A stretch of 64,000 nt of DNA. Origin: Acidimicrobiia bacterium (GTDB lineage: Bacteria > Actinomycetota > Acidimicrobiia > Acidimicrobiales > Bin134). How positions within the stretch are numbered: the stretch's first letter is position 1; every line of letters starts with the position of its first letter. Position numbers and translations under genes: made by a program. Below are positions 56,801-64,000 of the stretch, one piece after another. The notes beneath the pieces were generated by a model that worked only from the letters and a program-made list of their open reading frames with translations, had not been told where the DNA came from and made no database searches. The stretch covers positions 174,219 to 238,218 of the forward strand of contig JAJDYE010000041.1 of assembly GCA_022822905.1 (NCBI GenBank), read 5' to 3'.

Positions 56801-57519
56801 TCATCGACCAATTCGTCATGTCGGCCGAGGACAAGTGGAGCCAACGCTCTGGACTGGTGATGCTTCTTCCCCATGGTTTCGAGGGTCAGGGGCCAGAGCA
56901 CTCTTCGGGGCGGATCGAGCGGTTCTTGCAATCGGTGGCCGAGAACAACATCCGAGTGGCCAACCTGTCTACTGCGGCTCAGTACTTCCACCTGCTCCGA
57001 GACCAAGCGAGGCGGTCGAAGCGCAAGCCGCTGGTGCTGTTCACGCCCAAATCGCTGTTGCGCCACCGCGACGCAAGATCGCCGGTGGGCGATTTGACCG
57101 ATGGCTGGTTCTCCCCGGTGCTGCCCGATCCCGGCGATTTCGATCCCCGGCAGGTCACCGGTGTTGTGCTGGCCAGCGGCAAGATCAGCCATGAGGCCAT
57201 CGCAGAGCGAAACCGGGTGGGCACCCCCGCGGCGGTTGTGCGAGTGGAACAGCTCTACCCCTGGCCGGCCAGCGCCCTGGCCGAAGCACTCGGCCACTAC
57301 CCCCAAATCGACAAAATCGTCTGGCTCCAAGAGGAGCCCCAGAACATGGGACCGTGGAACTACGTGAAGGGCCATCTCCATGAGGCGTTCGGAGACCATT
57401 GCGAGATCCTTCGGGCCAGCCGCAACGAGTCGTCTAGCCCGGCCACCGGCAGCGGCGCCATTCACGCCCAGGAGCAGTCGGAGCTCATTGCCCGAACTCT
57501 TGATCTACTGAATTCCTAG
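53824..57519 (+). CDS. kgd: Multifunctional 2-oxoglutarate dehydrogenase E1/E2 (Kgd/OdhA-type)
   Basis: N-terminal NAWLVDEMHRQYLDDPKSVSESWQDFF, E2-like catalytic region with THLIAYAVVQAIARHMP and SSTYDHRIIQGAESG, E1 GMAHRGRLNVLVNI, GDDPEACARVALLALAYR. Confidence 0.96.
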   Translation: MAPDPESMVGQNAWLVDEMHRQYLDDPKSVSESWQDFFSDYRPDRVLPDSDAPETPPPPAPEPDEAPEPPPGDPLRGAAARIARNMEASLAVPTATSFREVPAKLLDVNRRIVNGYLGRTDGRKVSYTHLIAYAVVQAIARHMPVMNSTFVDGDNGPRVVRHPHIGLGIAVDVEKADGSRSLLVPCLPEADTLDFPNFVELYDTMIRKVRSNDLSPDDFAGVTVSITNPGTLGTVQSVPRLMPGQGVIVGVGTIDYPTAYQAADSRTLADLGVSKVITLSSTYDHRIIQGAESGMFLGAVHELLLGKHNFYDDIFRAVGVPYEAVRWRPDILPLDREQAVITKQVQVNALINMHRVRGHLIADLDPLSANEPEMHAELDPATYGLTIWDLDREFLTTGLGGIDMGQPDGKMPLGEILHVLRNAYCRTVGVEYMHIQDPDEKQWIQEQVEGLGAPAGLEEKLHILDRLNAAEALERFLDTKYVGQKRFGIEGAESAIVVLDSVLGKAADLGMASAIMGMAHRGRLNVLVNIVGKDYGQLFGEFEGNLDESSTQGSGDVKYHLGMTSEFESMAGNRIPVELAANPSHLEAVNPVVEGMVRARLDDLSHDQGEHSPVSGLVRGQVADEDDRCPVLPVLVHGDAAFAGQGVVSETLNLSLIEGYRTGGTVHLVINNQVGFTTTAESARSSYYCTDVAKMIQAPIFHVNGDDPEACARVALLALAYRNHFHKDVVIDMWCYRRQGHNEADDPSYTQPEMYRRIESHRSVRKRYVESLVKRGDITLDEAEQAMDEFRAKLQKALEETRDHTSDESLGETVGSANAASRDLQLSISEGLADPTPHVAPPVDTGVSERQIRRVFDVLTSVPDGFVLHPKLARQFEARDKMMAEGMVDWGLAEALAFGTLLDEGTSIRLAGQDSRRGTFSHRHSTLVCNQTAREHCPLAELARSGTKLWVYDSLLSEYAALGFEYGYSVGDTNAMVLWEAQFGDFVNGAQIIIDQFVMSAEDKWSQRSGLVMLLPHGFEGQGPEHSSGRIERFLQSVAENNIRVANLSTAAQYFHLLRDQARRSKRKPLVLFTPKSLLRHRDARSPVGDLTDGWFSPVLPDPGDFDPRQVTGVVLASGKISHEAIAERNRVGTPAAVVRVEQLYPWPASALAEALGHYPQIDKIVWLQEEPQNMGPWNYVKGHLHEAFGDHCEILRASRNESSSPATGSGAIHAQEQSELIARTLDLLNS

Positions 57520-59138
57520 TCCTCGAGCAGCCGCCTGGCCACCGCTCGGGCTTCATCCTGGGTTCCGACGATCTGATCCTCGGGAACCCGCTGGAGCACG
57601 TCGAGGGACTGCAAGGTGCGGGCGGGCAGCCCGGTGAGCGCCATCACTATGCACTCGGTGTCTTGATCGATGGCGGCGTCGATGAGCTGCTCCAACACCA
57701 GTGCCGCGCTCTCGTCCATGTAGACGGTGTCGGTGAAATCGAAGATCACCACCTCATGCTCGCTGATGTCCACGCTCACGGTGTTGATGATCTTGTTGGA
57801 CGACGCCACCGAGAAGCTGCCCTTGAAGGCCACCATGCCGACCCGGGCGGCATGGGGGTCGGCCCCCTCCTCGGGGGCAGCCACCTCGCCTGCGAAGAAG
57901 ACCTGGTCGAGGATCGGCACAGACACCACGTTGTCCATTTCCAGGCGCTCGAACTGCCGGGCACGGGTCATACCGGCGATGATCAGGCCAATGGCCACCG
58001 CGGTTATCAGATCGACGAACACCGTCAGGCCGAACGTGGCGAACATCACGAACAGGTGCTCGCGGTGGAGCCGGGTGACCTTGGTCAAGAACCGCCAGTC
58101 CATGATGTCCCAGCCCACCTTCATCAAGATGCCGGCCAGAGCGGCGTGGGGAATGTCCTCCACGTATGCGCCCAGGCCCAGAACCAAAGCCAGCAAGATG
58201 AGCGCCCGCAGCACGCCAGAGACTCGGCTGTGGCCTCCAGCCCGAATGTTCACCACTGTGCCCATGGTCGCCCCAGCACCGGGCGTCCCGCCGATGAATC
58301 CAACCATCATGTTGCCGAGGCCCTGGCCGATCAGCTCCCGATTGGGCTGATGGCTGGTGCGGGTCATCGAATCGGCTACCAGCGAGGTGAGCAGGCTGTC
58401 TATGGCGCCCAGCAGGGCGATGGTCAGTGCCGGCTGAACGGCCCCAGCCAGCACATCTCCGGATAGCTCGGGCAATTTGAAATCCGGCAGACCAGTCGGC
58501 ACGTCTCCGATGACGGGGGTGTCGTCCAGCCACAGAACGCTCAGCAGCGTCCCGACGATCAGCGCCATAAGCATCGGGGGAACGAAGGCTCGCAGGCGAG
58601 GGGGCCAGAAGATGCAGACGCCCAGCGAAGTGGCCGCAATGGCCAACGAGCTGTAGTTGGCGTCGCCGAACACGTCGGGCCAGGAGCGGACCGCGTCGAT
58701 CGGCCCGCCCAGCTCCACCGGCGCCCCCAGAAACGGCAGGGTCTGCACCAAGATGATGATCACCCCGATGCCCGACATGAACCCCGACACCACCGAGTAC
58801 GGCGTGTACACCACGAACCGGCCGATTTGCAGCATCCCCAGGCAGATCTGGAGCAAGCCCGCCATCACTACGATGGTGAACGCCTCTTCGAGGCTCTCGG
58901 CATGGCTGGTGACCACCACCGCCATGGCCAGAGCCATGGGGCCGGTAGGCCCCGATATCTGTGCCCGAGTCCCGCCGAAAACCGCGGCGAACAGCCCCAA
59001 GGCGATCGCCCCGTACATCCCGGCCACCGCCCCCAACCCCGACGCCACCCCGAACGCCAATGCCGTAGGGAGACCGACAACCGCCGCAGTGATGCCCCCG
59101 AAGGCGTCTTCGCGAAAATCGTGAAGCGAGTAGCTCAC
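57516..59138 (-). CDS. SulP family inorganic anion transporter with STAS domain
   Basis: REDAFGGITAAVVGLPTALAFGVASGLGAVAGMYGAI; FIGGTPGAGATMGTVVNIRAGG; C-terminal STAS DFTDTVYMDESAALVLEQLI. Confidence 0.93.
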   Translation of the reverse strand: MSYSLHDFREDAFGGITAAVVGLPTALAFGVASGLGAVAGMYGAIALGLFAAVFGGTRAQISGPTGPMALAMAVVVTSHAESLEEAFTIVVMAGLLQICLGMLQIGRFVVYTPYSVVSGFMSGIGVIIILVQTLPFLGAPVELGGPIDAVRSWPDVFGDANYSSLAIAATSLGVCIFWPPRLRAFVPPMLMALIVGTLLSVLWLDDTPVIGDVPTGLPDFKLPELSGDVLAGAVQPALTIALLGAIDSLLTSLVADSMTRTSHQPNRELIGQGLGNMMVGFIGGTPGAGATMGTVVNIRAGGHSRVSGVLRALILLALVLGLGAYVEDIPHAALAGILMKVGWDIMDWRFLTKVTRLHREHLFVMFATFGLTVFVDLITAVAIGLIIAGMTRARQFERLEMDNVVSVPILDQVFFAGEVAAPEEGADPHAARVGMVAFKGSFSVASSNKIINTVSVDISEHEVVIFDFTDTVYMDESAALVLEQLIDAAIDQDTECIVMALTGLPARTLQSLDVLQRVPEDQIVGTQDEARAVARRLLED

Positions 59139-59232
59139 CTCGACAGATTGCCACGAGCACCAGCCCCAACCCGCCATCCCGCCAAAGACCCAGCACCGAC
59201 ACCCCCACTCCCAATCACCAACCTCTCCACGA

Positions 59233-59487
59233 TTAGGGGGGAAGCTCAACCCGCTCTTTTTTGGTGTAGGGCGGTATCCTGACCTTTTTGTTCCCCACGA
59301 ACTTCTTGGTCACCACGTCCTCATACTGGGGAACGTCTACATAGTTGTAGGCGGGAACGTCTTTGTAGTTGTAATCGGGAATCGTTTTGGTGCCGTCCTG
59401 CTCCTGGGCTTGGTAGGGCTCTTGTCTGGTGATCTCGGTTCTGGTCGGATCGTGAGCACTGGCCGCAGCGGGCAGCAGGGTTGTCAC
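59233..59487 (-). CDS. short secreted protein with YNYxDVPxY-type repeats (true start unresolved)
   Basis: ASAHDPTRTEI...KTIPDYNYKDVPAYNYVDVPQYEDVVTKKFVGNKKVRIPPYTKKERVELPP; in-frame upstream RRFLVLFAVFCVVTTLLPAAASA resembles a signal peptide. Confidence 0.5.
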   Translation of the reverse strand: MTTLLPAAASAHDPTRTEITRQEPYQAQEQDGTKTIPDYNYKDVPAYNYVDVPQYEDVVTKKFVGNKKVRIPPYTKKERVELPP

Positions 59488-60057
59488 AACACAAAAAACA
59501 GCGAACAGAACAAGGAAACGTCGGAACGTCGGGCGGTCCCCTTCGGACGGTCGGGTAATTCCGACTACAGAAATCCGCTGTCAGGCCCGAAGGGGACCAA
59601 GACGAAGCCCGACCCACCTCGGAGGGGAATGGGCAAGCACCCGACTCGCCATCGCACCTGACCGCAGGGGAAATCTCACGGATCTCTGTAGTCGGGGCCG
59701 AACCTAACCCGGCCTCTGAGCAGGCCGCAGGCGCCGCAAGCCCGACCTCTCCCTAGTGGCTTTGCATATGTCTATACGAGTGCTAATTTGGCTGCATGGC
59801 TCCCGCTCTGGAACCCGATTGATGTCGCGTTTGTCACCGACTGTGCGCCAGCAAAGGGCCGAAGCGCTGGTGGCTGTTGCCGCCATAGGCCGCCAGCTCG
59901 ATGCCGACACAGAAGCGCTGACAACCGCCATGAGCCACGCCAACAGCGTCGGTTGCTCATGGCACTAGATCGCCCGTCATGCCCCCTTGAACCGCGCTAC
60001 CGCCCAACGCCGAGTCGAGCGGTAGCGGCAAACCACCAACACAACCGAAAGGCAGCC

Positions 60058-60534
60058 ATGACCACACCGCCAACCACGCCACTCCAAACGCCGTCGGTCA
60101 TCTCGCCGCCTAAAAGTCGCCATTTGGTCATCATGGTGGCGGTGGTTTTGGCTCTAGGTGGGGCGCTATTGCCGATAGCACCGGAGCTGACCATAGCCCT
60201 CGTTAGTCTGCTTATGGCCTATTGTCTGATCTTCATAGCGCGCTATGCAGTGTTTTGGCTCAAACACCGCCCACTGCCACGAAATTACGACGACAACGGC
60301 AAGCTCCAACCGAACAAAATAGAAAATTTTCTGCTTTGCATATTTGCATTTTCCCCGTGTTGGGTTTGGGCGGTATTCAGCAGCGATGGAAGATTGGACT
60401 TCTCATTTTGGTTGGCTACTGCATTGATAGTGCTTTCCTATTTTCTCGGTAAACTCGTCCTGTTCCGCTGGTGGCTTCCCCGAAGAAAACGACAACAGCA
60501 ACGAGAAGACAGCATGTCTGGCCTACGGGGGTAA
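60058..60534 (+). CDS. hypothetical multi-TM membrane protein
   Basis: HLVIMVAVVLALGGALLPIAPELTIALVSLLMAYCLIFIARYAVFWL...; ATG in GGCAGCCATG context. Confidence 0.6.
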   Translation: MTTPPTTPLQTPSVISPPKSRHLVIMVAVVLALGGALLPIAPELTIALVSLLMAYCLIFIARYAVFWLKHRPLPRNYDDNGKLQPNKIENFLLCIFAFSPCWVWAVFSSDGRLDFSFWLATALIVLSYFLGKLVLFRWWLPRRKRQQQREDSMSGLRG

Positions 60535-60943
60535 CCGTTCCAGATCTCTTGCCTTGGCAGGGAACTTACAGCAAAGAGAGAACAGCGGGCAACAGCCGCC
60601 TATGCGGGGAGGGTTAGAAGTTGCCGCGGCGCGGGCGGCCGCTGGAAAAAATCAGGCTTGATCGCTCAGCACTGGCGCAGAGAGCGCCCTGACATGTCTA
60701 ATGATTGATGGAGACACAATCATCAAGACCCCAATAGCCTCGATTGCCATTACCACGATCATGCGGTGGATGTTCAGCAGGCCAGCGAACCACGGGGCGA
60801 ACACAAAGAGGGTGAGATATACAAAGCCCTACCCACCACGGCGAGCAGCCAGTTCCAACACTCCCACGGCCAGAGCCGCACAACAACGTAAAGAGAGTGT
60901 GAGTATCCCCCCTTTGGCCGGTCACCTCGATTAGGAGGTAACC

Positions 60944-61261
60944 ATGTCATTGATGGAAAGGAACGGGCCGCCGGGCAGGACCAGGCGGCGGTTCACTAAG
61001 GAGTTCAAGGCTGACGCGGTGGCGTTGGTGTTGGACGGGGGCAGGCCGGTGGCCCACGTGGCCCATGATCTGGGGATCGGGGCGACGAGTCTGGGCAACT
61101 GGGTCCGCCAGGCCCGCATCGACCGGGGCGACAAGCCGGGTTTGACGACCGAGGAGCGCTCAGAGCTGGTGCGGTTGCGCCGGGAGAACTCGAAGCTGCG
61201 AATGGAGCGTGAGCTGCTCAAACGAGCGACGGCCTTCTGGGTGCAGGAGTCGGGACAGTGA
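60944..61261 (+). CDS. IS3-family transposase OrfA
   Basis: RRRFTKEFKADAVALVLDGGRPVAHVAHDLGIGATSLGNWVRQARID...LRRENSKLRMERELLKRATAFW. Confidence 0.93.
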   Translation: MSLMERNGPPGRTRRRFTKEFKADAVALVLDGGRPVAHVAHDLGIGATSLGNWVRQARIDRGDKPGLTTEERSELVRLRRENSKLRMERELLKRATAFWVQESGQ

Positions 61262-62151
61262 CCCGCTATCGGTGGGTCGCTGCCCGGAGGGCCGAGGGGT
61301 TCCCGACTGCGGTGTCGTGCCGGGTCGCCGGCGTGAGCCGCCAGGCGTTCTACGACTGGGTCGCCCGCCTGAAGGAGGGGCCCTCCCCAGCTGAGCTGGC
61401 CGACGCCGAGCTGGTGGGTGCGATACGCGCCGTCCACGCGGAGTCGGGCGGGGCCTACGGGTCGCCCAGGGTCACCGCGCAGCTGCGCCGACAGGGCCGC
61501 AGAGTCAACCACAAGCGCGTCGAGAGGCTCATGCGCCTCAACGGCATCTGCGGCATCCACAAAAGGCGCACTCCCCGCTTCACCGGCTCGGCTGGCACCA
61601 GATCGGCGCCTGAGGACCTGGTGCGCCGGCGGTTCCGCCCCGGCCGGCCGGATCGGGTGTGGGCCGGCGACATCACCTACATCCCCACCGGACAGGGCTG
61701 GCTGCACCTCGCAGTCGTGCTCGACATCGGGTCCAGGCGGATCGTCGGCTACTCCATGGCCCCCCACATGGCCGCCCCACTGGTCATCGACGCCCTCGAC
61801 ACCGCCGCCGCGTCCAGAGGCCACCGCACCGCCGGGGTGACATTCCACTCCGACCGCGGCCCGCAATACCTCTCCAGGGATTTCGCCTCGGCGCTGCGCC
61901 GCCACAACATGCGCCAATCCGCAGGGCGGGTCGGCAACTGCTGGGACAACAGCGTCGTCGAGTCGTTCTTCGCCACCTTGAAGCGCGAGCTCGTCACACA
62001 GACCCGGTTCGCGACCCGAAACCAGGCCCGCCAGGAGATCTTCGCCTGGATCGGCCGCTACAACAACCGGCGAATCCACTCCACACTCGAATACCTGACC
62101 CCCACAGAATGGGAGGACCACCACCGACAACCACTAGAACAAGCCGCATAA
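61258..62151 (+). CDS. IS3-family transposase OrfB (DDE integrase core)
   Basis: RPDRVWAGDITYIPTGQGWLHLAVVLDIGSRRIVGY, VTFHSDRGPQYLS, NCWDNSVVESFFATLKREL, YNNRRIHSTLEYLTPTEWE. Confidence 0.95.
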   Translation: MTRYRWVAARRAEGFPTAVSCRVAGVSRQAFYDWVARLKEGPSPAELADAELVGAIRAVHAESGGAYGSPRVTAQLRRQGRRVNHKRVERLMRLNGICGIHKRRTPRFTGSAGTRSAPEDLVRRRFRPGRPDRVWAGDITYIPTGQGWLHLAVVLDIGSRRIVGYSMAPHMAAPLVIDALDTAAASRGHRTAGVTFHSDRGPQYLSRDFASALRRHNMRQSAGRVGNCWDNSVVESFFATLKRELVTQTRFATRNQARQEIFAWIGRYNNRRIHSTLEYLTPTEWEDHHRQPLEQAA

Positions 62152-62339
62152 ACCAAGTGACCGGACAACGGGGGGAACCTCAAGTGCGACTGGTGGTTTG
62201 AAGGGTGTTTATGCTGGTGGGAGCGGGTTTGGAGGTTTGGGTTTACATAACGGGGATTCTCCTACACCGGCGGCGTTCCCCCAGGCCAGCGGGCCGGGAG
62301 GCCAGTGGACCGGAGCCGGTGGAGGCGCTGGAGCTGGTG

Positions 62340-62564
62340 TCAATCCCGGTGTCGATCATCGCCGGGCAGCTCCTCGCGTTGGTCGATCCCCACGCCCAGC
62401 GCCATACCGCAGGCCGCCCAGATGATGCGGACCCGCTCCGGCCACGACTTGCCGGAGCGGATGACCACCACCACTTCCAGGGCGTCACCCATGTCTGCGG
62501 CGGCGTCTTCTGCTATTACAGCCCAGCTCCCGTCGGGTATCTGAAACGGCCTGCCTTCGACCAC
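62340..62564 (-). CDS. short hypothetical protein between the two IS elements
   Basis: VEGRPFQIPDGSWAVIAEDAAADMGDALEVVVVIRSGKSWPERVRIIWAACGMALGVG; protein-like composition, antisense frames look worse. Confidence 0.3.
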   Translation of the reverse strand: MVEGRPFQIPDGSWAVIAEDAAADMGDALEVVVVIRSGKSWPERVRIIWAACGMALGVGIDQREELPGDDRHRD

Positions 62565-62715
62565 AGCCCCATTATCCCGGTGCCGGCGACACTTGCACGG
62601 GGGCCGGCATCGAGGGCCACGCCCACAGCCGCCTCGCAGAGCCGATTCTCGCCGCCCCAGCCCGCTGGGCAGCCCGCCCTAAGCGGTGCGATCCGGGCGT
62701 TCAGCTCGCCCGCTC

Positions 62716-64000
62716 TGTGTTGGTTCAGGACATGTGCAACGCATGAGTCGAGACATGTGAAACGCCGGGGTCCGCTGATGTGGGTGGATGAGCTTGCGCC
62801 GGTCGGTGGTGTTGTCAGTTGTGTTGGAGGGCCGCACCCAGGCCCAAACAGCCGGGGATTACCAGGTGTCCAGGGCCACGGTGTCGCGGTGGGTCGCCCG
62901 ATACCGCTCAGAGGGCGACGCCGCTTTCGAGCCCCGGTCCAGACGTCCTCGCACCACCCCGGCGGCGATCCCCGCCGACACAGTCGATCTGGCGGTGAAC
63001 CTGCGCTCAGAGCTGGAGTCGGAGGGCCTCGACGCGGGGCCCCACACCATCTGCTGGCACCTCCGCCAGCGCCACCACATCACGGTGTCGCCCTCCACCA
63101 TCCGCCGCCGGCTCGCAGAGCTGGGCCTAGTCGAGCCCAACCCGAAGAAGCGCCCGAAGTCGTCCTATGTCCGGTTCGCCGCCGACCTGCCCAACGAGAT
63201 GCGGCAGTCGGACTTCACGCACTGGCGCCCCGCCGACGGGTCCACAACCGAGATCATCACCTGGCTCGACGACCATTCCCGCTTTGCCCTGCCGGTGAGC
63301 GCCCACCGGCGCATAACCGGCCCCATCGCCGCCGACACCTTCGCTGAAACCGCAGACCAGCACGGGTTCCCCGCCTCGGTGCTGACCGACAACGCCATGG
63401 CCTAAACCACCCGCCTCTCCGGCGGGAAAGGCGGGCGCAACGCCCTGGAGGCACTCCTGGCAGACCACGACATCGAACAGAAGAACTCCGCCCCCAACCG
63501 GCCCACCACCTGCGGAAAAGTCGAGCGGTTCCAGCAGACCCTCAAGAAATGGCTCAGAGCCCAACCCCCCGCCACCACCCTCGCCCAGCTCCAAGCCCGC
63601 ATCAACAGCTTCACCCACACCTACAACCACAACCGCCCCCACCGAGCGCTCAACCGGACCACCCCGGAGGCCGCCTACACCCGGCTGCCCAAAGCAACCC
63701 CCGAACACAACCGCGACAGAACCCACTTCCGAGTCCGCAAAGACCGCGCCGACAAATCAGGAACCGTCACCCTGCGACACAACGGCAGACTCCACCACAT
63801 CGGCATCGGCAGGGCCCACAAACACACCCCCGTCACCCTGCTGGTCGCCGGCACCCACATCCGCGTCATCGACCACACCACCGGCGAACTCCTCCGCACC
63901 CTCACCCTCGACCCCACCCGCGACTACCAACCCCGAAACAAAACATGAAAAACACCCGCCCGCGCAGGTTCACCCGTTCCACATGTCCTGACACATCACA
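62716..64000 (+). mobile_element. IS481-type element reaching the right edge of the window
   Basis: Left TGTGTTGGTTCAGGACATGTGCAACG and right-end revcomp TGTGATGTGTCAGGACATGTGGAACG form imperfect TIRs. Confidence 0.8.
62788..63948 (+). pseudogene. IS481-type transposase interrupted by an in-frame TAA at 63403-63405
   Basis: MSLRRSVVLSVVLEGRTQAQTAGDYQVSRATVSRW...SDFTHWRPADGSTTEIITWLDDHSRF...SVLTDNAMA* then same frame TTRLSGGKGGRNALEALLADHDIEQKNSAPNRPTTCGKVERFQQTLKKWL...YNHNRPHRALNRTTPEAAY. Confidence 0.9.

Larger units (their letters stand above)
60900..62182 (+). mobile_element. IS3-family insertion sequence, apparently complete, with 4-bp TSD AGTG
   Basis: Imperfect TIRs TGAGTATCCCCCCTTTGGCCGGTCAC / TGAGGTTCCCCCCGTTGTCCGGTCAC (revcomp of right end); AGTG at 60896-60899 and 62183-62186; OrfA+OrfB inside. 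Confidence 0.9.

Noticed and set aside
59756-59968. 70-aa plus-strand ORF MALHMSIRVLIWLHGSRSG...
   Set aside because: Overlapped by ORFs in other frames, no clear RBS or family; insufficient evidence to call
1-64000. tRNA or rRNA genes
   Set aside because: No cloverleaf-like or rRNA-like conserved segments recognised by eye; a tRNAscan/Infernal run would be decisive

Overview
High-GC actinobacterial chromosome segment; the gene content and order look Acidimicrobiia-like (inference). Four blocks are visible. (1) ~0-23 kb: a minus-strand housekeeping cluster (dprA-comM-cyt c-yraN-rplS-trmD-rimM-KH-rpsP-ffh-ftsY-htrA-smc-Fpg-like-rnc-acpP-plsX-rpmF-DUF177-coaD-rsmD-recG-DAK2). (2) ~23-46.5 kb: an accessory/defence-rich block. 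It holds pckA, a DUF222/HNH protein, a coupled NACHT-like NTPase plus DUF4143-ATPase pair, a frameshifted DUF1156-type methyltransferase, galE, and an AT-richer cassette with PHP+SMC-like ATPase, AlbA_2/Schlafen-type protein, type IIG-like restriction-methyltransferase and a membrane protein. (3) ~46.5-60.5 kb: metabolic, transport and repair genes (PIG-L, CoA-transferase, UvrD-like, antiporter, xthA, kgd, SulP). (4) ~60.9-64 kb: two IS elements, an IS3-type with 4-bp TSD and an IS481-type with an in-frame stop. The most interesting signals are the operon pairing a DUF4143 ATPase with a 1386-aa NTPase that ends in a PD-(D/E)XK-like domain; a recurrent pattern of short tandem 'echo' duplications of CDS termini at gene junctions; an Fpg/MutM homologue in the conserved mutM slot lacking the canonical catalytic residues; and a G7-tract frameshift in the DUF1156 methyltransferase. 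All calls come from reading the sequence and supplied translations; no database search was run.
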